The notes beneath the pieces are model-generated. The model was not told the origin of the DNA. It made no database searches and saw only the letters and a program-made list of their open reading frames with translations. From JBBSJT01 sp041691015 (lineage in GTDB: Bacteria; Chlamydiota; Chlamydiia; Chlamydiales; Parachlamydiaceae), in NCBI GenBank assembly GCA_041691015.1, contig JBEPVN010000002.1:13699-77698 (forward strand): DNA of 64,000 bases. Reading direction: 5' to 3'. Made by a program: the position numbers and the translations under genes. Positions 16,759-26,087 of this stretch are shown here, piece after piece (position 1 is the first letter of the stretch; every line of letters starts with the position of its first letter).

Positions 16759-17178
16759 ATGCATAATATAAAAACACTTGAAAAATACTTTAGAAAATAC
16801 TTAAAAAGTTTTCCAGACTTAACTCCGGAAAATTTTATTCATGTCGATTTAAATCTTCTGCATGAGTTCGATCTTCTTAAATTCCATGAAACAAAATCCT
16901 TTGATTATGGATTGACCAGATACTTTCAAGTCGTTGAAACTCCAGACAAAATCACCCTTATCAATGAAGAATTTGTGATTTGGATTGTCCCTGAAAATAT
17001 CGATGGGAAGAGCATGACTTATACAATTGTTGCAATTAATGGTGAAAAAGAGCCAAAATTTGAGCTTGTATTTCTCCTTTCCGGTGTTTATAACACATCC
17101 CACCTAGTTTTGAGTGTATTAGAAAGCTTTCTCTTTGAAATTCACGAAAACGAAGATGCCCTCCAAAAACTGCATTAA
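16759..17178 (+). CDS. Small acidic protein of unknown function, possibly sigma54-controlled
   Basis: 139 residues; AAGGA lies 9 bases before the ATG. No signal peptide or membrane segment. The composition is acidic, alternating beta and helix (FVIWIVPENIDGKSMTYTIVAING). Its place between dacF and the LptE-like gene is where Chlamydia has small hypothetical genes (CT549-CT550 region); I cannot confirm homology. The fold could resemble type III secretion chaperones (small, acidic, two helices around a beta sheet), but this is only an impression. Confidence 0.6.
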   Translation: MHNIKTLEKYFRKYLKSFPDLTPENFIHVDLNLLHEFDLLKFHETKSFDYGLTRYFQVVETPDKITLINEEFVIWIVPENIDGKSMTYTIVAINGEKEPKFELVFLLSGVYNTSHLVLSVLESFLFEIHENEDALQKLH

Positions 17179-17183
17179 TACAA

Positions 17184-17200
17184 GGTCCGGGGCCCGGACC
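17184..17200. terminator. GC-rich perfect hairpin between convergent genes
   Basis: GGTCCGGGGCCCGGACC has 8-base arms around one base. It sits between two convergent stops (17178 and 17213). It is followed by TTTGACCCCTACC, which resembles the REP-like sequences at 28626-28746 and the GGTCCGGGGTC at 39661, so it may be a repeat-family member rather than a dedicated terminator. Confidence 0.5.
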
Positions 17201-17212
17201 TTTGACCCCTAC

Positions 17213-17764
17213 CTACCAGCTGTCAGCTAAGTAGTCCACGATTTTTTTAGAGAGGTTGATATAAAGCGGCTTCATAGCTGCATCCAAAGCTTCATCATAA
17301 TCTGTTAACTGTCCAAGCGAAAAGACGTTGATCGCTTCTTTAGTTGAGTAATAGTCATGATCAAAATCTGTTGTAGCCATAAGTCTGACAGGCCCTTGTA
17401 TGATAAGACCGGATGATCTATCTATCAAAGAAATTTCGGCCGTCAAAAAAAGCCTTGTTTCTGTAGGGATTGTCTCCCGTGTCAGCCTATTTTTTTTATT
17501 GCGATAGTAACGAAATCCGATGTTATCATCATCAAAATCCATCAAACGCACCTTTAAAACAAGATCTGCCGAACAACGCTGATAGCGGTATACACCGCTT
17601 GTTGAAATTTGCTTGATAAGTTCTGTTGTGAAACTTCCATCAAAATCATCTTCTGCATAAGGCACAGTAATCGATTCATACCTCGAAGCCAATGTCCCAT
17701 TACCAAATTGATAACCGCAGCCGGTGAGAAAAATTAAGCATAGAGAAAGAACAAGATTTTTCAA
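17213..17764 (-). CDS. LptE-like lipoprotein (LPS assembly)
   Basis: 183 residues with a lipoprotein signal (MKNLVLSLCLIFLTGC, Cys16) followed by GYQFG, the typical start of LptE/RplB proteins. The rest has the expected alternation of strands and one helix (TTELIKQISTSG). LptE plugs the LptD barrel in the outer membrane. It corresponds to CT548 by position. The start overlaps the stop of the BamD-like gene by 4 bases (ATGA), so the two envelope factors are translated together. Confidence 0.75.
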   Translation of the reverse strand: MKNLVLSLCLIFLTGCGYQFGNGTLASRYESITVPYAEDDFDGSFTTELIKQISTSGVYRYQRCSADLVLKVRLMDFDDDNIGFRYYRNKKNRLTRETIPTETRLFLTAEISLIDRSSGLIIQGPVRLMATTDFDHDYYSTKEAINVFSLGQLTDYDEALDAAMKPLYINLSKKIVDYLADSW

Positions 17765-18774
17765 TGAGTCGTTTCCTTACATTCCTTAGGGAGTTTGTTT
17801 GCAGCATAATTTTTAATCAGGCAGGATAAACGCCCTTCGCAAAGGCCCGCAATAACTGTCTCCGGAAACTGTCTGATTACGTTTTGGTAGTAAATAATAG
17901 AAGCCCGCGGCTCTTCAATGCGCTCATAAAATTGTCCCGTATCATATAGCCCTTTTGCATAAGATTCTTTGATTGCAAGGACAGTATTTGCAGCTTCAAT
18001 CACTTTTTCATCGCGCGGAAATTGTTCTTTAAAACGGCGCACGTTAAGCTCTGCAAAAGCTATGAGGTCGGGATTTTGAAATTCGCATCTGCTTTGTTCC
18101 AGATAAATTTGGGTGATCAGCAAGTAACTCTCCGGCGTAAGCTCATGCTTTGGAAAGCGTTTTACAACAAGCTGCAAAGCATCGATGCTATCGCGGTATT
18201 CCTTCATTTTTAGCAAAAAGCAGCCTTTTGAATAAAGGGCTCTTGCTGCAAATTCATGGCTTGGCAAAGCAGCGATCACTTCATCGTAAATAGTCAAGCC
18301 AAGAGCTTGCCCGGAAGCCCATTTAGGTAATTTTTTTGTCCCAAAAAAACGTTTGCAAGCACCTTCCTTAAAGGCTTCTGCAATGCAAAATTTATATTCG
18401 ATCGCTTCCATAAAGAATTTAGGATGGGTTTCTGCCCCGATATACTCAGAAAATGCATCGTTTGCAAAATCGTATTCTTCCAATTGGAATAAAGAGACGC
18501 CAAGATAAAAATTTGCATCTTGTGCATAATGAGAGAGAGGAAAACATTTTGCTACAATATTAAAATTTGTAGCAGCTGTTCTAAAGTCATCTGCGTTTAA
18601 GGCGTTAAGAGCAATGTCGTAGTGTTCTTTAACCGATAAAGTCGCTGTTTTTTCCTTATCGACAAGTTTTCCATTTTTTAATGTCCATCCGGCATGGACC
18701 TTGGTCTCTGCAGTCAAAAAAATGCAGCTCATCAAAAATAAACTAAGATATTTTTTATTCAATTGTAAACTCAT
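17761..18774 (-). CDS. BamD/YfiO-like TPR protein (outer membrane biogenesis)
   Basis: 337 residues. The N-terminus is an export signal; cleavage could follow VHA (residue about 28), or Cys17 (FLMSC) could be lipidated. The mature part consists of TPR-like helical pairs (DDFRTAATNFNIVAKCFPLSHYAQDA; EYDFANDAFSEYI; EYRDSIDALQLVVKRFPKHEL; EPRASIIYYQNVIRQFPETV), the BamD pattern of 'FP' ending helices. It matches CT547 by position. BamD binds BamA and outer-membrane protein substrates. It is longer than E. coli BamD (about 245), having an inserted 60-residue helical block. Confidence 0.72.
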   Translation of the reverse strand: MSLQLNKKYLSLFLMSCIFLTAETKVHAGWTLKNGKLVDKEKTATLSVKEHYDIALNALNADDFRTAATNFNIVAKCFPLSHYAQDANFYLGVSLFQLEEYDFANDAFSEYIGAETHPKFFMEAIEYKFCIAEAFKEGACKRFFGTKKLPKWASGQALGLTIYDEVIAALPSHEFAARALYSKGCFLLKMKEYRDSIDALQLVVKRFPKHELTPESYLLITQIYLEQSRCEFQNPDLIAFAELNVRRFKEQFPRDEKVIEAANTVLAIKESYAKGLYDTGQFYERIEEPRASIIYYQNVIRQFPETVIAGLCEGRLSCLIKNYAANKLPKECKETTH

Positions 18775-18878
18775 AAGATGTAAGCCTTCATTTTAAATCT
18801 TCAAGAATTGCTTTTTTAAGACGTAGTATAATGAAAAATCTCTTAATTCCGCAATCATATACCGAAGTGAACTCAAAA

Positions 18879-21800
18879 CTATAAAATTTCAAGGTTCATA
18901 AAAGAGGGAACATTTTTGATATTCATTTGAAGCAGCTCATCAATTGAGATTCCCCATTTGGTATCGATATGCAACGTGCCGACCGATCGATTTTGAGAGA
19001 GAAATTCTATCATAACAGGTGTAGTCCCTCTCTTTTTGGCAAACATTTTTTTTATTTGAAGAATGTGACTTAATCGCATTTGATCGGCGTCAAATTTTAC
19101 GCTTAACATCTTAACCTTTTTTTCAATTTCTTTTTTTATAACCGGTTTCTTCAGGGATTTTGATTCATCCCCGCTTGCAGCTTTCATTTTGGCAAAACGC
19201 ATGGCTTGGCATTTAGCCTTATCAAAAGCTACATCGCAAGCATCTACCATTGCTTCATTCACAACAGTCAAATCATCGAGCCATTTACAACTTAGTTTAA
19301 GGTTATCTTCTTTTTTATCAAGCTGCAAAACGGCATAGATCAGCTGGTTTTCTTTTAAAAGATGCCCTTTTTCTTCAAAAAGTTCTGGCCAAACCGGGAG
19401 CTCAAAACGATGAACGCCATCGCTGACATTCAAAATCGCGAATTTTTTTTCTGTTTTAGATGAGATTCTTGTATCTGCGGTTTCTATGATTAAAGCTGCT
19501 CTAAAAACATGATCGTGGTCTAAATTTGGGATATCACTTAAAGGAACGCAAGAAAGTCGTCTTAAAATATCGCCATAAGCGTCCATGGGGTGTCCTGTCA
19601 AAAAGAAACCTAGCAATTCTTTTTCTCTTAATAGAAGTTCAAGCTTCGTGCGTTTTAGCTTAACTTGAGGCTCATTCTTAAATCGATCCTCATTTGTATC
19701 GCCCATTAGAGAAAAAAGGGACATGATTCCGATGGATGCTTCCTGATAGTCTTTTAAAGCAGCCTCATACATCGGATCCACGCTTAGCTTTAGCGCATCG
19801 CGGCTCCATCCTGTAAAATCAAAACATCCGGCATCTACCAAATTTTCAATGGATTTTTTATGGACTTTGCTTGTATCGATGCGCTTTAAAAAGTCATAAA
19901 GGCTCTTAAAAGGTCCTTTTTTCTGTCTTTCGCTGACAATTGCATCAACGACACCCTCACCGATACCTTTAATCCCTGTCATCGCAAAACGAATACCGCT
20001 TTTTGCAGCAATAAAGGTGTTTCCGGCTTCATTGACATCTGGTGGCAATGTTTCAATGTTCATCGATTGGCTCTCGCCAATGAATTTTGCAACTTTAGTC
20101 AAATCATCGCGATCGCATGTCATTAAAGCTGCCATCCATTCGCTCGGATAATTGGCTTTCATAAAAGATGTGACATAGGATAAGTACCCGTAGGCTGCCG
20201 CATGAGACTTATTAAACCCATACTGCGCAAATTTTTCCATCTTATCAAAGATACGCATCGAAGTCTCTTCATCAATTTCGTTTTCCAAAGCCCCGAGCCT
20301 GAATTTTTCCCGCTCCTTTGACATTTGTTCCGCATCTTTTTTACCCATGGCCCGCCTTAAAACATCACCCTCTCCAAGTGAATATTTAGCAAGCTTACTT
20401 GCTATTTGCATCACCTGTTCTTGATAAACCATAATGCCGTAAGTCTCTGACAAAATATCCTGCATCCATGGATGATCGTATTCGATAGGTTCTCTGCCAT
20501 GCTTACGATTGATAAAGGATGGAATCATGTCCATAGGTCCTGGTCTATAAAGGGCACCGACTGCAATGATCTCTTCAAATTTATCAAGATGCAGCTGCTT
20601 TGCCAAATCCTGCATGCCGCCGGATTCTAGCTGAAATATTCCTAAAGTTTTTCCCTGGTTTAAAAGCTCAAACGTCTTAGCGTCTGTTAAATCGAGATTT
20701 ATCCAATCAATTCTTTTGCCTGTGTTTACATAAATTGCTTCCACACATATCTGAATTGCAGTTAAAGTTTTTAATCCCAAAAAGTCTACTTTTAACATCC
20801 CTACAAGTTCAACCGGTTTCATCGAATATTGCGTTACCGGCATTTCAGAATCTTTTGCGTTGCAAAGAGGGATAAAATCAGTCAAAGGCTCGCCGCTTAT
20901 GATAATGCCTGCAGCATGAATTCCTGTATTTCGGATGGAGCCTTCCAAAGTTTGACCCAAATCAATAATGCGTTTTGCATCTTCATCCTCATCATACATT
21001 TTTCTTAAATCAGCATCCTTTTCAAGAGCCTTTTCAAGGGTAATATTCAAATCTTCCGGCACAAGTTTTGCAATAGCATTCACTTTGACAAGAGGCACGC
21101 TCAAAACACGTCCCACATCCTTGATGGTCATTTTGGCTTTCATCGTACCAAATGTAATAATCTGCGCGACATTCTCTTTACCGTACTTGTTTAAAGTATA
21201 GTTAATGACATCCCCCCGTCTTTCCATGCAAATATCGACGTCGATATCGGGATAGGAAATACGTTCAGGATTAATAAAGCGCTCAAAAAATAAATGAAAT
21301 CTCAAAGGTTCAATGTCTGTTACGCCAATTAAATAAAGAATAATCGAACCTGCGCCAGAACCTCTTCCTGGACCCATCGGAATGCCGTTTAGTTTTGCCC
21401 AGTTGATAAAATCCCAGACAATCAATAAATAATCGCTCATCCCCTTTGGAATAATGACGCTAAGCTCGAGCTTTAAACGATCCCTGACTACAGTATCTGG
21501 GTCTTGATCTGGATATATTTCTTTAATTTTATCAAGTTTGTCTTTTGTGTAGCGCTTGGAAATCCCCTCTTCACATAGCTGCATCAAATATTTTTCTGCT
21601 TCCGCGCTTTGAGTTTCTTTTGTAAATTCCTTCCCCTCCAAGCTTGGCGGAACATAGACAGGATAATGTTTGGTTTTAAAATCCAATTCCACGTTGCATT
21701 TGTCAGCAATTTCAATAGTTGTTATAAGAGCATCCGGCAGATCCTTAAATAACTCCTGCATCTCTTCTTGCGATTTAAAGTAATACTCATGAGAGGGATA

Positions 21801-22622
21801 AATTTTGCGCTTTGGATTTAAAACGCGGAATTTCGGATTTCCAAGAGAATCCTTTTGCCAGATTTCAACAGGTTCCCCTGACTGAATGTTTAGTAGAATT
21901 TCATGAGCGTTAAAATCCGAACGCTTGATATAATGGCTATCATTTGTTGCTACAATTTTGATGTTCAGCTCTCTTGCAATTTCAACAAGAAGGGCATTTA
22001 CTTTTTGCTGTTTTGAAATATAATCTTCATAAGCTTGTATCAGCCAGGATTCCTCATACATGCCATCTTGTCTTAACGTCTCTTCGCTCATTTGATGGCG
22101 CTGCAATTCAATGTAGTAATCATCTTGAAAAAGATCGTGATACCATTTGATGACTTCAATAAGCTCATCTCTTGAGCCATTTAAAGCAGTTTGAAAAACC
22201 AAGCTATTTTGACAACCCGATAAGCAAATCAAGCCTTCGCTATATTGTTTTAGAGTCTTTGGATCGATTCTTGGATTATAATAAAAACCCTCGAGATAAC
22301 CAATGGAGCTTAATTTGCAAAGATTGTGATAACCTTGATTATTTTTGGCAAGAAGAGTTAGATGGTAGCTTGTTCTTATTCCATATTCTTTTTTTTTATC
22401 AAGCATGCAATCTGGTGCCACAAAAAATTCAACGCCGATAATGGGCTTGATTTTTTCTTCTTTACATGCCTTATAAAAATCAACCGCTCCGAATAAATTT
22501 CCGTGGTCTGTTAGTGCGCATGCTTTCATTTGAAAGGATTTTGCCGCTTCAGCAATTGCTTTAACAGAGGGCGTCGCGTCTAGAATCGAAAATTGCGAAT
22601 GAACATGTAAAGGTACCCACAT
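18879..22622 (-). CDS. dnaE: DNA polymerase III alpha subunit
   Basis: 1247 residues, normal for chlamydial DnaE. N-terminal PHP domain begins MWVPLHVHSQFSILDA with ALTDHGNLFGAVDFY; the catalytic aspartates are in YPDIDVDICMERR (about residue 460). Finger-domain motifs MGPGRGSGAGSIILY and GALYRPGPMDMIPSF are intact, followed by helix-hairpin-helix (FAMTGIKGIGEGVV) and an OB domain (ISSKTEKKFAILNVSDG). It is the replicative polymerase. Order dnaE-uhpC-hisS agrees with Chlamydia. Confidence 0.98.
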   Translation of the reverse strand: MWVPLHVHSQFSILDATPSVKAIAEAAKSFQMKACALTDHGNLFGAVDFYKACKEEKIKPIIGVEFFVAPDCMLDKKKEYGIRTSYHLTLLAKNNQGYHNLCKLSSIGYLEGFYYNPRIDPKTLKQYSEGLICLSGCQNSLVFQTALNGSRDELIEVIKWYHDLFQDDYYIELQRHQMSEETLRQDGMYEESWLIQAYEDYISKQQKVNALLVEIARELNIKIVATNDSHYIKRSDFNAHEILLNIQSGEPVEIWQKDSLGNPKFRVLNPKRKIYPSHEYYFKSQEEMQELFKDLPDALITTIEIADKCNVELDFKTKHYPVYVPPSLEGKEFTKETQSAEAEKYLMQLCEEGISKRYTKDKLDKIKEIYPDQDPDTVVRDRLKLELSVIIPKGMSDYLLIVWDFINWAKLNGIPMGPGRGSGAGSIILYLIGVTDIEPLRFHLFFERFINPERISYPDIDVDICMERRGDVINYTLNKYGKENVAQIITFGTMKAKMTIKDVGRVLSVPLVKVNAIAKLVPEDLNITLEKALEKDADLRKMYDEDEDAKRIIDLGQTLEGSIRNTGIHAAGIIISGEPLTDFIPLCNAKDSEMPVTQYSMKPVELVGMLKVDFLGLKTLTAIQICVEAIYVNTGKRIDWINLDLTDAKTFELLNQGKTLGIFQLESGGMQDLAKQLHLDKFEEIIAVGALYRPGPMDMIPSFINRKHGREPIEYDHPWMQDILSETYGIMVYQEQVMQIASKLAKYSLGEGDVLRRAMGKKDAEQMSKEREKFRLGALENEIDEETSMRIFDKMEKFAQYGFNKSHAAAYGYLSYVTSFMKANYPSEWMAALMTCDRDDLTKVAKFIGESQSMNIETLPPDVNEAGNTFIAAKSGIRFAMTGIKGIGEGVVDAIVSERQKKGPFKSLYDFLKRIDTSKVHKKSIENLVDAGCFDFTGWSRDALKLSVDPMYEAALKDYQEASIGIMSLFSLMGDTNEDRFKNEPQVKLKRTKLELLLREKELLGFFLTGHPMDAYGDILRRLSCVPLSDIPNLDHDHVFRAALIIETADTRISSKTEKKFAILNVSDGVHRFELPVWPELFEEKGHLLKENQLIYAVLQLDKKEDNLKLSCKWLDDLTVVNEAMVDACDVAFDKAKCQAMRFAKMKAASGDESKSLKKPVIKKEIEKKVKMLSVKFDADQMRLSHILQIKKMFAKKRGTTPVMIEFLSQNRSVGTLHIDTKWGISIDELLQMNIKNVPSFMNLEIL

Positions 22623-22635
22623 TGTTATTTATTCC

Positions 22636-23997
22636 TTATATTTTTTTATCATTTTCCGTTACACCCCAAAGAGGCAATAAAAACGCAAGCGAAATGAGGC
22701 AGCAGATAAAAAGCGACCAGAAAAAACCTTCCCAGCCATATTCCTGCGTAATTTTACCGAGCGGATATCCAGCAATGGCAGCTCCAAGATAGGCAAAAAA
22801 GCCGACAAAACCAGTGGATGTCGCAGCTGCCTTCTTATGGGACATTTCAGCTGCAGCCACTCCTATTAGCATTTGAGGCCCGAATATGGAAAAACCGACA
22901 AAAAAGATTGCAACTGAGTTTAGCCAGGATTGATTGCCGGGAAGAAACCAAAAAAAGCAAATGGATATGAGCATTCCAACTGCGAAGATCACATTAATGG
23001 GTCCTCTTCTTGCTCCAAAAAGCCTGTCAGATGCCCATCCTGCAAAAAGACTTCCGATAAATCCGCCTGCTTCAAAAAAAGAAGCGCTTGCGTTAGCGCC
23101 TATTTGAGAATAACCTTTAGCCTCAATTAAGTAAAGCGCCGTCCAGTCATTAATTCCGGTTCTGACAACATACACGAAAAAATAAGCAAAAGCTAAAAGC
23201 CACATGTATTTATTCTTGAAGACATATTCTATCAAAACTTGTCTTGTTGTAAGGAGACTTTCTTCTTCAAAAACCGCTTTGGAAGTACCATAATCATTGC
23301 GAAATTCTTCAATTGGAGGCAATCCTAAGGATTGTGGCGTATCCCTTAAGCGGTTGATCAGGAATAATCCACCGAATATGCATAAAACACCCGGAATATA
23401 CATCGCGTAGCGCCATCCGAAATACTGGAGAGCTGGCCCTGCTATATACGGTATAATAAATGCTCCCACATTATGTGAGACATTCCAAGTAGCCCACCAC
23501 GATCCCCTTTCAGAATGGGAATACCATTGAGTCAAAAATCTTGCGCAAGGAGGCCAGCCAAATCCTTGAAAATAGCCATTCAATCCCCAGAAAAGCGCAA
23601 ACATCAAAATACTTGAAGACATGCCGAATAAAATATTAACTATACCTGTCAAAACAAGTCCGAGCGCCATAAAATAGCGCGGGTTTAAACGGTCGCCAAG
23701 CAAACCGCTCGCAAATTTACTAACGCCATATGTTACGGAAAATATACTGCCGAGAAGTCCTAATTGGCTTTTGTCAAAATGCAAATCCTGGATGATGCCG
23801 GGCATCGCAATACTTAGGGTTTTCCTCGTAAAATAATAAAAGGCATACCCAATAAATGTGGAGTAAAGGATCCGGATGCGCCAGTAATGGTATTTCTTTT
23901 CAACAATTTCTTTATCTTGTATCGGTGTTATAAAAGGTGCCGGCTTAAATATATCTAATATTGAACTCACAAGACTCCAGAGCTCCTTGCTTAACAT
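22636..23997 (-). CDS. uhpC: Hexose/glycerol phosphate:phosphate antiporter (UhpC/UhpT family MFS)
   Basis: 453 residues from ATG 23997 (an in-frame TTG lies 18 bases further up). Twelve membrane segments in two six-helix halves; the family motif FGWPPCARFLTQWYSHSERGSWWATWNVSHNVG is clear, cut here: FGWPPCARFLTQW and RGSWWATWNVSHNVG. Chlamydial UhpC imports glucose-6-phosphate from the host in exchange for phosphate, an energy and carbon source for an intracellular parasite. Start is 13 bases beyond dnaE's ATG side; it is transcribed into dnaE. Confidence 0.92.
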   Translation of the reverse strand: MLSKELWSLVSSILDIFKPAPFITPIQDKEIVEKKYHYWRIRILYSTFIGYAFYYFTRKTLSIAMPGIIQDLHFDKSQLGLLGSIFSVTYGVSKFASGLLGDRLNPRYFMALGLVLTGIVNILFGMSSSILMFALFWGLNGYFQGFGWPPCARFLTQWYSHSERGSWWATWNVSHNVGAFIIPYIAGPALQYFGWRYAMYIPGVLCIFGGLFLINRLRDTPQSLGLPPIEEFRNDYGTSKAVFEEESLLTTRQVLIEYVFKNKYMWLLAFAYFFVYVVRTGINDWTALYLIEAKGYSQIGANASASFFEAGGFIGSLFAGWASDRLFGARRGPINVIFAVGMLISICFFWFLPGNQSWLNSVAIFFVGFSIFGPQMLIGVAAAEMSHKKAAATSTGFVGFFAYLGAAIAGYPLGKITQEYGWEGFFWSLFICCLISLAFLLPLWGVTENDKKI

Positions 23998-24190
23998 GGT
24001 TTTTTTTATAAACAAATATTTTAATTATTGTTATTCTATCATTTTCTATTTAATTAAAAAAAGAAATTTATTCTAATATGCTGCTCTTTTTTTAGCAAGC
24101 TTTGATTTGTAGTGATAGCAATAGCTCAAAAACTTTACGCTTTTTTAGCAACGTCTTCGCATGAGATTCCTACTATGGCTCACATTCCAA

Positions 24191-24220
24191 TTGACACGAT
24201 TTAGCACAATTTGATATACC
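24191..24220 (+). promoter_or_regulatory. Sigma70-type promoter
   Basis: TTGACA at 24191-24196 and TATACC at 24215-24220 (18-base spacing). It overlaps the only upstream in-frame start (TTG 24211) of the following gene, which argues that translation begins downstream, at ATG 24265. Confidence 0.45.
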
Positions 24221-24264
24221 ACGCGAGAAGTAAAGACCCTAAGTTAGTGCGGCTAATAAATAAA

Positions 24265-26076
24265 ATGATTAAATTATCGATACCTCCAAAAGCAGATCCG
24301 ATCTTCCGTATCTTTAAAAAAAAGATTCTCCTATCCCATGAATTGGAAGATTCCCACGACCCCTCGAATTTCAAAAAAAAATTAAACTCGCCTTACGCAT
24401 TCGATGTCAAAGCGAGTAATTGGAAATTATTTCTTACCATTGCTCTTTCAATTATTAGTTTGCTTGCGATATGCTTCCTCGTCTTTTACACAAACATTAG
24501 CGATAAAACAAAAAAAGATGAGATTACAGCGGCAGAGGGTGTTGCAGATGTCGCAATGGCACTTACCTATGCGCAAGTCAACCACATCAATCCCCTGTCG
24601 CAAAATTGGTCCAATCCCGATTTCTTAAAAAATAATTTTTCTGCAATTGTTCCGTCCGAATATGCTTTTTTAGCAAATGTCGATTCACACGGTCAATTTC
24701 ATGACTGTCCTTATCTTTTAAGGATTTATACAAATAAAAACTTTACAAGTTTTCTTGTTGTCGCTTTGCCAGAGCCAAGTCTTATGCAATGGCTTATCCC
24801 GAAAAATGCTATTTTTGTACATTCAGACACCATGGAACTTCGAAAAATCGAGGATTTAAGAGCTTTAAATAGACTCCTTGTAAACCCGAACACGCTAGAT
24901 GGGGCAAACGGCGCTGAAATCACAAATCTCATCAAGAACGGAAATTTAATCCCTCTTTCTACTTTGAGCCTTGAAACAAAAGATTTGGGATTTGCACCGC
25001 CAAAAGCTCTCGCTTTGAGACGTCCCGGAGCTGAAAATTTAATTCATAACGCTCCTCGGTATTATCAATTCACCGAGACGTATGTCAGACGCGCATTGGA
25101 TCTTGCAAGATCATTAGATAGCACACATCACGACCTGACAAGACTCCAGCAGGAAATGGCCCATATTTCAAAACTGCCCAATTTAATCCTTTATTCCTCA
25201 GACGGTATAGAATCTGCGATACAAGCAGAAAAAGCTTTTGGAACGTTTGTATCTTTTGGTAAATTCCTAAACGGCTACGTCATTTTTAACTCCCAAGGAA
25301 AAATTTCTGGAAGCCGTCTTGTTATGGAAGAAGATTACAACAAATCCCATGGTCCTTACGAACCTTATGACGGCCTTACGTTTTCAATAAGTTCCAATAC
25401 CTCATCAGAAGTTGCGAAGCACCCAATGCTTTTTCAACTTTCCGCATTGTCATCTGCAAGACGGGAGGGACTAACAACAATTGCAAAAGAAATCCAAACT
25501 CTTTTAAATAATCAAATTCAGGAGTATAACCCGAATTTTAGTGAAAAACTTGCAGATCTTGCGATCCAATTCCAGCAAAAAGATATGGAAGAAAAAGAAA
25601 AAATCAGTAAAATACTAGCTGATCTCTATGAAGATTATTCGGATTTACCACTTGCTCAAGTTTTGCCCTACACAAAAACTGCCGGACTTGAACATATTAT
25701 ATCTGAAATGCTTTCGCGCCAAAGCAAGGCTTTGGAAGAACAAAACTTATCAGAAGAACTCATCGGCGCGCAATTGCAAATGATCAAGAAAGCTAAGACG
25801 TTTGGTGAGTTGGATGATAGCACAACAAAAGCTGCTAATCTCCTGACCTTGAAATTCATCCCGGATCCAGAACAGCTCATATCCTACCAAAATGAAACCA
25901 AATTTCTTGTAACGGATAAACTTGAAGAATTCCTGCTTTCAAGGGACTTTGAAATGCCAAAGAGCGAATTCCAAGCCGATAATCGAAATATTCTAAATCA
26001 TATTTTAGAAATTTCATGGATTACAGACCCCCATGAAGCCTCATTTTACTTAAATGAGTTTGATAATTTAAATTAA
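24265..26076 (+). CDS. Large single-pass membrane protein of unknown function
   Basis: 603 residues from ATG 24265 (GTG 24247 is an alternative; no convincing ribosome binding site at either). After about 50 residues of cytoplasmic, basic sequence comes one membrane helix (WKLFLTIALSIISLLAICFLVF). The long rest is presumably periplasmic and carries no motif I recognise; residues about 410-560 are strongly helical, Gln/Glu/Lys-rich and could form coiled coils. It ends 11 bases before hisS, forming an operon. Chlamydia has no gene between uhpC and hisS here, so this is an insertion relative to that order. Confidence 0.7.
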   Translation: MIKLSIPPKADPIFRIFKKKILLSHELEDSHDPSNFKKKLNSPYAFDVKASNWKLFLTIALSIISLLAICFLVFYTNISDKTKKDEITAAEGVADVAMALTYAQVNHINPLSQNWSNPDFLKNNFSAIVPSEYAFLANVDSHGQFHDCPYLLRIYTNKNFTSFLVVALPEPSLMQWLIPKNAIFVHSDTMELRKIEDLRALNRLLVNPNTLDGANGAEITNLIKNGNLIPLSTLSLETKDLGFAPPKALALRRPGAENLIHNAPRYYQFTETYVRRALDLARSLDSTHHDLTRLQQEMAHISKLPNLILYSSDGIESAIQAEKAFGTFVSFGKFLNGYVIFNSQGKISGSRLVMEEDYNKSHGPYEPYDGLTFSISSNTSSEVAKHPMLFQLSALSSARREGLTTIAKEIQTLLNNQIQEYNPNFSEKLADLAIQFQQKDMEEKEKISKILADLYEDYSDLPLAQVLPYTKTAGLEHIISEMLSRQSKALEEQNLSEELIGAQLQMIKKAKTFGELDDSTTKAANLLTLKFIPDPEQLISYQNETKFLVTDKLEEFLLSRDFEMPKSEFQADNRNILNHILEISWITDPHEASFYLNEFDNLN

Positions 26077-26087
26077 GGACCCCCATT

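Noticed and set aside
17184..17200. Attenuator or riboswitch hairpin
   Set aside because: It lies between two stops of convergent genes, with no downstream start on either strand; a terminator or REP-like remnant is simpler.
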